12,267 bases of DNA from Anaerolineales bacterium UBA7227 (GTDB lineage: Bacteria; Chloroflexota; Anaerolineae; Anaerolineales; Villigracilaceae), in the NCBI GenBank assembly GCA_002473085.1, contig DKTP01000179.1, positions 1-12,267 on the forward strand. The letters run 5' to 3'. Shown one piece after another: positions 1-6,310 of this stretch; position 1 is the first letter of the stretch, and every line of letters begins with the position of its first letter. The notes beneath the pieces are model-generated. The model was not told the origin of the DNA and did not search any database. It saw only the letters and a program-made list of their open reading frames with translations. The position numbers were made by a program, and so were the translations under genes.

Positions 1-65
1 GCGGTGGCATAGCCAAACGTACTGAGCAGGTAATCGGTGTACAGTTCTAATTGGGCTTTGTCCAT
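1..65 (-). CDS. Transposase-like protein, N-terminus only (runs off left edge)
   Basis: Reading the minus strand from an ATG at 63-65 gives 21 complete codons, MDKAQLELYTDYLLSTFGYA followed by T, with no stop before the window edge. This N-terminus resembles what I remember of IS4/IS701-type DDE transposases, which begin with a similar 'LYTDYL...FGY.TATG' stretch. Only about 21 residues are visible, so no catalytic DDE residue can be checked. The ribosome binding site is weak: GGAG lies almost against the ATG. An insertion sequence extending leftwards is the natural reading. A partial or decayed copy cannot be excluded. Confidence 0.5.
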   Translation of the reverse strand, partial: MDKAQLELYTDYLLSTFGYAT

Positions 66-242
66 GCTCCAATCTTATCCGATTTTCCAACTGCTCCCTG
101 CGTAACATCAGTTAATTAATTTGAAGCGCCGACCAAACTCCACTCAGCAGAATCAACCATCCCTGAAGAGCGAAGCGTGGTCTCGATACGCCCTTCGCCA
201 AGAACGCTCAGGGCTACTCGACCACCGTCTACTTTCCACTTT
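66..242. other. Intergenic stretch: possible IS end and REP-like element
   Basis: No convincing gene lies here. The first part (66 to about 119) is AT-richer than its surroundings and ends with the palindrome TTAATTAA (112-119). This is a plausible right-hand boundary for the insertion sequence whose transposase starts at 65, and TGATGTTACGCAG read on the minus strand may belong to its terminal inverted repeat. The other end lies outside the window, so neither inverted repeat nor target duplication can be confirmed. The second part carries the REP-like palindrome at 177-226 and then the end of the oxidoreductase gene. Small open frames here are shadows. Confidence 0.4.
177..226. repeat. REP-like imperfect palindrome
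   Basis: A left arm GTGGTCTCGATACGCC (177-192) faces a right arm GGCTACTCGACCACC (212-226). The outer six bases pair perfectly (GTGGTC/GACCAC) and the inner arms pair with small bulges. The form 'ggtctcgatacg ... ctactcgaccacc' resembles dispersed intergenic palindromes that I recall from actinobacterial and other GC-rich genomes. It lies just downstream of the stop of the minus-strand oxidoreductase gene, where REP elements and 3' hairpins are often found. Only one copy lies in this window, so its repetitive nature is inferred. Confidence 0.5.
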
Positions 243-1841
243 CTACACACCATCCTTAAGAATCTCCTTCGCCGCCAACATCCCCGCCGCGCCCATCACT
301 CCTCCGCCAGGATGCGCGCCGCTTGCGCCGAAATAATATCCCTTGAGCGGCGTGCGGAAATCTGCCCATTGCGGCGTGGGGCGCAGGAAAAAGATTTGAT
401 GCAACAACAACTCGCCGTGAAAAATATTTCCGCCCGTGATACCCGCGATGCGTTCGATATCTTTCGGCGAAATCACTTGCATGCCCACAATACATTTGCG
501 GATGTTCGGCGCGTATCGCTCGATGGTCGAAATCACGGCTTCACCCAATTCATTGCGCCGTTCGTCATTCCAGCCGCCTTCCAGATCGTACGGCGCGTAC
601 TGCACAAAACACGACATGACGTGCTGTCCGGGCGGCGCCATGTCGGGGTCAATCATCGAAGGGAAGATCATGTCAATATACGGCTGCCTGGAAATCTGCC
701 CGTACTTGGCGTCGTCGTAGGCGCGCTCGATGTAATCAATACTCGGACTGATCGAAACCGCGCCGCGATGCAACACCGAGTCATGACTCGCCCCTGCCTT
801 ATACGGCAGCGCGGTGAAGTTCGGCAGTTTGCTCAACGCGATGTTGACCTTGCCCGACGAGCCGCGCGTGCGGAAGTTTTGAATTGACGTCACAAAATCG
901 TCGGGCAGGTATTTCTCCTCGACGAATTGCAGGAACGTCCGCTTCGGGTCGGCGGCGGACATCACGACCTTCGACTCGATCTCGTCCCCATTCTCGAGGA
1001 CGACGCCCACAGCGCGTCCGCCCTTGACCTTGACCTGCTGAACCGAAGCGTTGACTCGAATCTCCACCCCGAGCGCCTGCGCCGCGTTCAGGATGGCGCC
1101 GCTGACTCCGCCCGATCCGCCTTTGGCGAATCCCCAGGCGCGGAAGGCGCCGTCAATCTCGCCCATGTAATGATGCAGCAGCACATACGCCGTGCCGGGC
1201 GAGCGCGGACCGAGGAACGTCCCGATGATTCCGCTGGCGGCTTTCGTGCCTTTCAACGCGTCGGTCTCGAACCACTCTTCGAGCAAGTCCGCCGACGATT
1301 GCGTGGCAAGTTTGGCGACCATGTACAGTTCTTTTTCAGAGAGTCCTGCCGCGTACTGACCGACCTTCAATAAACCCATCAAGTCGCGGGGACTCATCGA
1401 AGACGGGTCGGGCGGAATTAAATTGATGATGGGTTTGATCGCTTTCGCCGCACGCGCCATGACGCGGGCGTACTCGTCGTAGGCTTCCGCGTCCTTCGGC
1501 GAGTGACGATAGATCTCGCGGCGCGTCAAATCGTGGTCGTCCCACGCGGCGAGGTAGTCGCCATTTTCCATCGGCGTGAACGTGCTGGGCAACGGCAGGA
1601 TTTTCAGTCCGTGTTTGGGCAATTCCAAATCGCGGATGATCTCGGGACGGAGCAGACTCACTACGTACGAAAATTCGGTGAACTTGTAGCCGGGGAAGAT
1701 CTCCTCGGTCACCGCCGCGCCGCCGACGATGTGCCTGCGCTCCAGCACGACGACCTTCTTCCCCGCCCGCGCCAGATACGCCGCGGCGACCAGTCCGTTA
1801 TGCCCGCCGCCGATGATGATTGCATCGTATTTGTTTGCCAT
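243..1841 (-). CDS. FAD-dependent oxidoreductase, PYROXD2 / phytoene-dehydrogenase-like
   Basis: A 532-residue flavoprotein of the CrtI/PYROXD2 type. The N-terminus holds the ADP-binding beta-alpha-beta motif GGGHNG (residues 11-16) with an acidic ribose-binding Glu at the end of the second strand (VVVLE). The C-terminus has the closing FAD-contact motif GAHPGGGVMGAAG. The length fits the family. The ATG at 1841 is preferred over a GTG nine bases upstream, because AGGAG sits 8 nt before the ATG and overlaps the GTG codon. The gene follows the methyltransferase by 29 nt on the same strand and may be cotranscribed. Family members include carotenoid desaturases and many uncharacterised enzymes. 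No other carotenoid genes are nearby, so the substrate is unknown. There is no signal peptide, so it is presumably cytosolic. Confidence 0.9.
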   Translation of the reverse strand: MANKYDAIIIGGGHNGLVAAAYLARAGKKVVVLERRHIVGGAAVTEEIFPGYKFTEFSYVVSLLRPEIIRDLELPKHGLKILPLPSTFTPMENGDYLAAWDDHDLTRREIYRHSPKDAEAYDEYARVMARAAKAIKPIINLIPPDPSSMSPRDLMGLLKVGQYAAGLSEKELYMVAKLATQSSADLLEEWFETDALKGTKAASGIIGTFLGPRSPGTAYVLLHHYMGEIDGAFRAWGFAKGGSGGVSGAILNAAQALGVEIRVNASVQQVKVKGGRAVGVVLENGDEIESKVVMSAADPKRTFLQFVEEKYLPDDFVTSIQNFRTRGSSGKVNIALSKLPNFTALPYKAGASHDSVLHRGAVSISPSIDYIERAYDDAKYGQISRQPYIDMIFPSMIDPDMAPPGQHVMSCFVQYAPYDLEGGWNDERRNELGEAVISTIERYAPNIRKCIVGMQVISPKDIERIAGITGGNIFHGELLLHQIFFLRPTPQWADFRTPLKGYYFGASGAHPGGGVMGAAGMLAAKEILKDGV

Positions 1842-1856
1842 AAATCTCACTCCTAA

Positions 1857-1872
1857 AGACGGCCTGCCGTCT
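1857..1872 (-). terminator. Short hairpin at the methyltransferase stop codon
   Basis: AGACGGC (1857-1863) and GCCGTCT (1866-1872) form a perfect 7-bp stem around a 2-nt centre. The stem overlaps the methyltransferase stop codon (1871-1873). On the minus-strand RNA it is followed by UUUAGGAG, which carries the Shine-Dalgarno of the next gene. The U-tract is too short for a strong terminator. It could be an attenuating or processing hairpin that separates expression of the two genes. Confidence 0.35.
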
Positions 1873-2752
1873 ACAGTTTATTGTGATCGCGAATCCGCTT
1901 TTCCGCCAGCCGCACATACTCCTCGCTGGCCTCATAGCCCACAAAGCGGCGTCCCGCTTTCAACGCGGCGAGGGCGGTCTGTCCGCTCCCCATGAACGGA
2001 TCGAGGACCACATCCCCGCTGAAGGTGTAGAGTTGGATGAGGCGATACGGCAGTTCGACGGGATACGGCGCGGGATGTCCGACTTTGCGCGCCGATTCCG
2101 CGCCGAACGTCCACACCGATTTGGTGAACTCCAGAAATTCCTCTTTCGAGATGGTGTTCTCGCGCCCGTCCAATTTTTCGCGGCGGAAACTGCCTTTCGA
2201 AAAGACGAGGATGTACTCGTGCGTGTCGCGCAAAGTTGGGTTGGCCGCCGATTGCCACGATCCCCACGCGGTGGACGCGCTGGCCGAAGCGGCCTTGTCC
2301 CAGATGATCTCGCCGCGCATGAGAAAACCGAGGTCGAGCAGGTCGGCGATCAGCATAGCGTGGAGCGGGATGTAGGGTTTGCGTCCGAGGTTGGCGACGT
2401 TGATGCAGGCGCGTCCGCCGGGGACGAGCACGCGGCGCGTCTCGGTCCAGACACATTTCAGGAACGCCAGGTATTCCGCCAGCGACAGGTCTTCGTCGTA
2501 GTCCTTTCCGACGTTGTACGGCGGCGAGGTGACCATCAGATGCACACTGGCGTCGGGCAGTTCCTTCATGGATTCGGACGAGGCGTGGATGACGGAATCC
2601 AGCCGCGCGGCGGGGATGGGATTCTCGACGTACGCTTCCTCCTGACTTTGGGGCTGGTCCGCGTAGAGACGCGCGGAGTAGAACGCCGAGGCGTCATGCC
2701 CGGCGCGGCCGGGGGAACCGAAGGAGGAGGCGCGGGTGGATTTGCGAGGCAT
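1871..2752 (-). CDS. Site-specific DNA methyltransferase, beta class (N4-cytosine or N6-adenine)
   Basis: A 293-residue amino-methyltransferase that transfers a methyl group from S-adenosylmethionine to an exocyclic amino group in DNA. The catalytic motif IV TSPPY (residues 75-79) precedes the SAM-binding motif I DPFMGSG (251-257), the order that defines the beta class. (S/T)SPPY is commoner among N4-cytosine enzymes but also occurs in N6-adenine enzymes. Between them lies a target-recognition region rich in aromatic residues (WGSW, HEYILVFSKG). The first 45 or so residues are basic or low-complexity. No Shine-Dalgarno precedes the ATG, so the true start could be further in. No restriction endonuclease is adjacent, so this looks like a solitary methylase. 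A heptad repeat occupies the gap upstream. Confidence 0.9.
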   Translation of the reverse strand: MPRKSTRASSFGSPGRAGHDASAFYSARLYADQPQSQEEAYVENPIPAARLDSVIHASSESMKELPDASVHLMVTSPPYNVGKDYDEDLSLAEYLAFLKCVWTETRRVLVPGGRACINVANLGRKPYIPLHAMLIADLLDLGFLMRGEIIWDKAASASASTAWGSWQSAANPTLRDTHEYILVFSKGSFRREKLDGRENTISKEEFLEFTKSVWTFGAESARKVGHPAPYPVELPYRLIQLYTFSGDVVLDPFMGSGQTALAALKAGRRFVGYEASEEYVRLAEKRIRDHNKL

Positions 2753-2756
2753 GGAG

Positions 2757-2816
2757 GATCAGTTGCCAGTGAGCAGTTACCAGTTATCAGTGCAGTGAAC
2801 AGTAAGTAGTAATCAG
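2757..2816 (-). repeat. Tandem heptad repeat (CTGNNNA type)
   Basis: On the minus strand the gap reads as successive 7-base units that keep ACTG and vary at the other three bases: ACTGTTC, a shortened ACTGC, then ACTGATA, ACTGGTA, ACTGCTC, ACTGGCA and ACTGATC, with two more degenerate units on the distal side. About nine units are visible, one lacking two bases. The array stops five bases before the methyltransferase ATG and fills almost the whole gap to the preceding gene. Degenerate heptamer arrays like this are familiar from cyanobacterial and Chloroflexota intergenic regions. They have no agreed function. Confidence 0.75.
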
Positions 2817-2839
2817 CGAGGCTTGTCTTGTGCGCGTGT

Positions 2840-3466
2840 TTACTTGTCTATAAAGTCAGCCAGCATTTTTGTTGAAAAGGTTTCCGTCGTCTTCTCGAAT
2901 TCGATCCTCGTCCGCTTCACCGCGGCGTGGAAGGCGTAATCGAACCGCCCGGTCCCGTCATGATCGTCAAGGCTCATGCGGGCGTGGGAATCGGCGGGGA
3001 AGAACGGGGCGAAGAATTTCCCGACGCGGGGCAGGAAGGTCAGGGCTTCGAGGGGATAGTATAACTTCCCGGAGCGGAGGCCGGGGTGACTGAGAATTTC
3101 GGAGAAAACAGGATCCACTTCCTCGGGCGCGGGAGGCGTCCCCGCGTCGAAGAGGGAGAGCCAGCGCGGGATGTAGTCGGTATGGGCGTAGAAGTCCTGC
3201 GCGGCATGGGTCAGCCGCCCGAAGGCCTGCCATGCAGACGGCGCGTCGCCGCGCGCCAGCGCGGAGCCGGCGAGGGCGCGCTGTTCCTCGATGTACGCGT
3301 AGGATCGTTCGAGGCGGTTGTTGTCGAAGTGGAAGTGGTCGTGACCGAGCTGGTAGCGCAGGCCGTCCTGCCCGACGTTGGCGCGGACGATGGCTTCGAG
3401 GGCGCGCAGGCTTGCTTCCGCGCCGAGGGCCAGACGGGTGATCTCGATGTGATGGCGGACGAGCAT
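2840..3466 (-). CDS. Het-C / zinc-dependent phospholipase C-like protein
   Basis: A 208-residue, mostly helical protein with the His/Asp pattern of the zinc-dependent phospholipase C / S1-P1 nuclease fold as seen in Het-C-like proteins. The visible elements are an N-terminal RHHIEIT (4-10), HDHFHFDN (42-49), THAAQDFYAHTD (86-97, close to the Het-C hallmark 'QDFYSHSNW') and SHARMSLDDHDG followed by FHAAVKRT (159-186). These would supply the metal-binding His and Asp ligands. There is no signal peptide, unlike secreted bacterial phospholipases, so it probably acts in the cytosol or at the inner membrane face. Its ATG follows the cyclase stop after only 2 nt, so the pair is translationally coupled. 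Family membership is fairly secure. Activity and substrate (lipid, nucleic acid or other) are not shown. Confidence 0.7.
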   Translation of the reverse strand: MLVRHHIEITRLALGAEASLRALEAIVRANVGQDGLRYQLGHDHFHFDNNRLERSYAYIEEQRALAGSALARGDAPSAWQAFGRLTHAAQDFYAHTDYIPRWLSLFDAGTPPAPEEVDPVFSEILSHPGLRSGKLYYPLEALTFLPRVGKFFAPFFPADSHARMSLDDHDGTGRFDYAFHAAVKRTRIEFEKTTETFSTKMLADFIDK

Positions 3467-3468
3467 GA

Positions 3469-6234
3469 CTACTTCAGCCCCATGAAGCGGTAGACCTGTA
3501 CCGGCTTTTGGCGGCCGCGCACCGCGATGGGGTCGAGCGCTTCGGCGGCGACGCGTTCCGCGACGATTTCGTAGGTTGTGTTTTGAAGCAGGATCTCGCC
3601 CGGCTCCGCGGTCGCTTGCAGGCGCTGGGCCAGGTTCACCGTATCGCCGATGGCGGTGTAGTTGAAGAGGTCTTTGGCGCCCACGTTGCCGACGATGGCG
3701 GGGCCGGTGGCGATGCCGATGCGGAAGTTGAGGCGGTGGAGCGGGTTGGTGAAGTTTTCGTGGGACTCGAGGGTGAGACGCAGGATGGCCGCGGCGGCGC
3801 GCACGGCCCGCAGGGCGTGGTCTTCCTGCGGGTCGGGGCTGTTCCAGATGGCGAGGATGGCGTCGCCCATGAACTTGTCGAGGGTGCCTTCCTCTTCCAG
3901 CACCGCGTCGGCCGCGAGGGAGAGGTAGGCGTTCAGCACTTTGAAGACGGTCTCCGGGGCCTGTTTTTCGCTGTAGGCGGTGAAGCCGCTCAGGTCGGCG
4001 AAGAGGACGGTGACGGTTTCCTTGCTTCCGTCTAGGCGCAGGTTGCGCGGGTCGGCGAGCAGGCGGTCGCGGACGCGCGGGGCCACGACGCGGCCGAAGG
4101 TCTGGCGGATGCGCTCCTGTTCGGCCTCGAGTTGGCGGCGCTCGGTCAGATCTTCGAAGAAGATGGTGGCGCCTTTGGCGGAGCGGTAGGCGTCGAAGAG
4201 CGGCGCGCAGGAGACGCGCAGCGCCAGTTCGCCGCGCGAGGGGATGACGCGGTTGATCTCGGCGATGTAGACCGGCGCTCCTTTTTGCGCGGCGGTCTCG
4301 GTGAGGTAGACAAAATCGGAGAAAAGGGCGGGGAAGGCCTGCTCGAGGGGGCGGCCAACGACCTGGTCCATGGGGATGCCGAGGATCTGTTCGGCGGCGC
4401 GGTTGAAGAGGGTCACCTGGCGGCCGAGGTTGGTGGTGATGACGCCGGTGGCGATGGAGGCGAAGATGTCGTCCATCAGGCTTTTCATTTCGAGGGTCTG
4501 GTCGAAGGTGCGGCGCAGGTTGATGAAGAGCCGGGCGTTTTCGAGCGCCAGCGCGGACTGGGCCGCGACCGCCGCCAGGAAGTCGAGGTCGTCGCTGTTG
4601 TAGAGTTCGCCCGAGCGGCGCGGGCCGAGGACGAAGAATCCGCTCAGGCGGCCTTCGTATCGCAGGGGGACGAAGGTGAAGCCGAGAAAGCGCTGGTATT
4701 CGCTCAACTCATCCGGCAGGGAACTGCCCGGAGAGATCCAGAAAGGCTTCGCCATTCGTTGGATGTGCATCGCCAGCGGATCGTCCGCGGGGTAGGCCGG
4801 GGCGCTGTCTTCGCGCGTGGCGTGCGGGAAGTATTGTCCGTATTCGTCGTTGTAGAGGTAGATGATGAAGCGCTCCGGCGCGAGGGCTTGGCTGAGTTGC
4901 TCTTCGAGCAGGCGCATGATCTCGTTCAGGTTGGGAGTCACCGCCAGTCCGCGCGAGAGGCTGGAGAGGACGCGGCGGTAGTCGGCGGGGGCGCGGTAGA
5001 AGAGACGGTCTATGGCGCGCTGGATCAGATCGCGGACGGGGGTGAGTCCGACCGCGAGGAGGACGAGGAAGAGTCCGATTGCCAGCGGCTCGTCGGCGCG
5101 GAGACTTTCCTCGATGGTGTAGGAGATGAGAGCGATCAGCCCGTAGAAGGCTCCCAGCGCCACGCCGGTCGTCAGCAGGTAGGCCAGGGCGCGGCCGAGG
5201 ATGCGGTCCACGTCCAGCAGGCGGTAGCGGATGATGGCGTACGTCACCGAGAGCGGGAGGAAGACCAGCATCGGGAAGAAGAGCGCGCCCTGAAATTCGG
5301 GGATGGTTGGGCCGAAAACGATGGGAAAGAGATACAGCGCCAGGGCCGGCAGGAAGGCGATCGACGCGCCGAAGACGATGACGCGGCTCTGTTGGCGGAC
5401 GATCGGCGACTGGCTGCGGATGACGCGCACGATCAGCGCGCTGATGAACAGCAGCATGGCGACCAGGATGAAGGCATATCCCGCGAGCCAGGTATTCACG
5501 TACGCGAGGGAGGTCGTCGGGCGGATGAGTTCGCGCAGCGCGGGGAGCGCCAGTCCCGCCGCGAAGACCCACGGGATGTAACGCGCGGCGGGGAAACGGT
5601 CTACGAAGGGCATTTGCTGCGGAAAGACCAGCGCCAGGTGCGCCAGCGCGCCCGCCCCAACGAACAGACTCAACGCCCACAGGATGACGGCGTGATGGGA
5701 CGTGCTCATGTCGAAGAAGCAGGAGGTCAGGACCGAAACGGCCGCGGTGAACGTCACGAAGGCGCGGCTGGCCCGCAGGTCCGAGCGGATGCGGTAGGCC
5801 CACAGGCCCGTCAACAGGAACACCAGCCCCGTCAGATAGGGGATGATAAACGAGGTCAGCAGGCTGCTGAAGGGAAAACGGATCGGCGTGATGGTCAGGC
5901 TGTACGCGCTCCCGGTCTGCTTCACGAATTCCGCCTCGACCGGCTTGAAGCCGTTGGTCTCGAGGAAGGCGCTCACGTCGTCCACGTTTTGCATCGGCTG
6001 GCCGTTCAATCTCACCAGCTGGTCGGACCAGGCCGCGCCCATGTTGCGGGCCGGCCAGCCCGCGTCGTCGATCTGCGAAACGATGTTATTCGGTTCGAGG
6101 AGCGCGCCGATGAACGGCTCGCGCGCCCACTCGACGGCCCAGATCGGCGTCAGGACGAGCGCCGCCGCCGCGATGCCGATCACGGTCAACGGCGCGAAAT
6201 GGCGCAGCCACGAAAAACGCGTTCCGGGAAACAT
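3469..6234 (-). CDS. Membrane class III adenylate cyclase with PDZ-like, GAF and PAS domains
   Basis: A 921-residue receptor cyclase. In order: a TM helix (about 12-33), a periplasmic PDZ-like segment (about 45-118, with DQLVRLNGQPM), about eight to nine further TM helices (125-400), a GAF domain (about 425-570), a PAS domain (about 585-695, ending in FFEDLTERR), a short coiled linker, and a class III catalytic domain (about 738-918). The catalytic set is complete: metal Asp747 (FADLSGF) and Asp791 (GDA), adenine-specifying Lys787 and Asp864, and transition-state Asn867 and Arg871. ATP-to-cAMP activity is therefore expected, presumably as a homodimer. The membrane plus PDZ front end recalls ComP-type sensor kinases, so an external or membrane signal is likely. 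A perfect TATAAT ends six bases before the ATG, suggesting a leaderless mRNA. It is cotranscribed with the Het-C-like gene. Confidence 0.93.
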   Translation of the reverse strand: MFPGTRFSWLRHFAPLTVIGIAAAALVLTPIWAVEWAREPFIGALLEPNNIVSQIDDAGWPARNMGAAWSDQLVRLNGQPMQNVDDVSAFLETNGFKPVEAEFVKQTGSAYSLTITPIRFPFSSLLTSFIIPYLTGLVFLLTGLWAYRIRSDLRASRAFVTFTAAVSVLTSCFFDMSTSHHAVILWALSLFVGAGALAHLALVFPQQMPFVDRFPAARYIPWVFAAGLALPALRELIRPTTSLAYVNTWLAGYAFILVAMLLFISALIVRVIRSQSPIVRQQSRVIVFGASIAFLPALALYLFPIVFGPTIPEFQGALFFPMLVFLPLSVTYAIIRYRLLDVDRILGRALAYLLTTGVALGAFYGLIALISYTIEESLRADEPLAIGLFLVLLAVGLTPVRDLIQRAIDRLFYRAPADYRRVLSSLSRGLAVTPNLNEIMRLLEEQLSQALAPERFIIYLYNDEYGQYFPHATREDSAPAYPADDPLAMHIQRMAKPFWISPGSSLPDELSEYQRFLGFTFVPLRYEGRLSGFFVLGPRRSGELYNSDDLDFLAAVAAQSALALENARLFINLRRTFDQTLEMKSLMDDIFASIATGVITTNLGRQVTLFNRAAEQILGIPMDQVVGRPLEQAFPALFSDFVYLTETAAQKGAPVYIAEINRVIPSRGELALRVSCAPLFDAYRSAKGATIFFEDLTERRQLEAEQERIRQTFGRVVAPRVRDRLLADPRNLRLDGSKETVTVLFADLSGFTAYSEKQAPETVFKVLNAYLSLAADAVLEEEGTLDKFMGDAILAIWNSPDPQEDHALRAVRAAAAILRLTLESHENFTNPLHRLNFRIGIATGPAIVGNVGAKDLFNYTAIGDTVNLAQRLQATAEPGEILLQNTTYEIVAERVAAEALDPIAVRGRQKPVQVYRFMGLK

Positions 6235-6240
6235 GCGCCG

Positions 6241-6246
6241 ATTATA
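6241..6246 (-). promoter_or_regulatory. -10 element of the cyclase gene, leaderless geometry
   Basis: The minus strand reads TATAAT, six bases (CGGCGC), then the ATG of the cyclase gene. This spacing puts the expected transcription start at the A of the start codon, as in leaderless transcripts of Deinococcus and Actinobacteria. No Shine-Dalgarno can fit. I see no good -35 hexamer at the usual spacing. Confidence 0.65.
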
Positions 6247-6259
6247 CGCCAGAGTGAAC

Positions 6260-6310
6260 GGAAACCGGTTTCCTTCGAGAAAACGGGTTTCTCGCGGCTA
6301 TAATAGCCGC
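6260..6310. promoter_or_regulatory. Three adjacent palindromes in the divergent promoter, operator candidates
   Basis: Three inverted repeats lie nearly end to end. GGAAACCGGTTTCC (6260-6273) is a perfect 14-bp palindrome. GAGAAA-ACGGG-TTTCTC (6277-6293) has perfect 6-bp arms and shares the AAAC(C/G)GGTTT core with the first. GCGGCTAT-A-ATAGCCGC (6294-6310) has perfect 8-bp arms and encloses the TATAAT of the plus-strand gene. The sites lie over the spacer and -10 of the adenosyltransferase promoter and just upstream of the cyclase -10. A dimeric repressor controlling both directions would fit. No regulator gene is adjacent, so this is inference from symmetry. Confidence 0.5.
6299..6304 (+). 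promoter_or_regulatory. -10 element of the adenosyltransferase gene, leaderless geometry
   Basis: TATAAT is followed by six bases (AGCCGC) and then ATG at 6311. This is exactly the spacing seen on the opposite strand for the cyclase. Transcription should begin at or within a base of the ATG, leaving no room for a leader or a cobalamin riboswitch. No convincing -35 hexamer is visible. Confidence 0.65.

Noticed and set aside
1883..2809. A 308-codon plus-strand frame opposite the methyltransferase
   Set aside because: It is antisense to clear methyltransferase motifs and shows no recognisable domain.
1871..3466. Restriction-modification or phage-defence island built from the methyltransferase and Het-C-like genes
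   Set aside because: There is no nuclease, helicase or ATPase partner. The Het-C-like gene is coupled to the cyclase rather than to the methyltransferase, and a repeat array separates the two.
4132..6303. A 723-codon open frame on the plus strand opposite the cyclase gene
   Set aside because: Its translation is low-complexity, dominated by Glu, Arg, Gly and Asp. It lies entirely antisense to a gene with complete catalytic motifs. Long antisense frames are expected in GC-rich codon-biased DNA.
5843..6310. Upstream extension of the adenosyltransferase frame
   Set aside because: It overlaps the cyclase gene antisense and adds no family sequence. The family N-terminus begins at 6311.
6235..6310. 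Cobalamin riboswitch upstream of the adenosyltransferase gene
   Set aside because: The region is only 76 bases long, the -10 lies six bases before the ATG, and no B12-box-like sequence is seen, so an aptamer of about 200 nt cannot fit.
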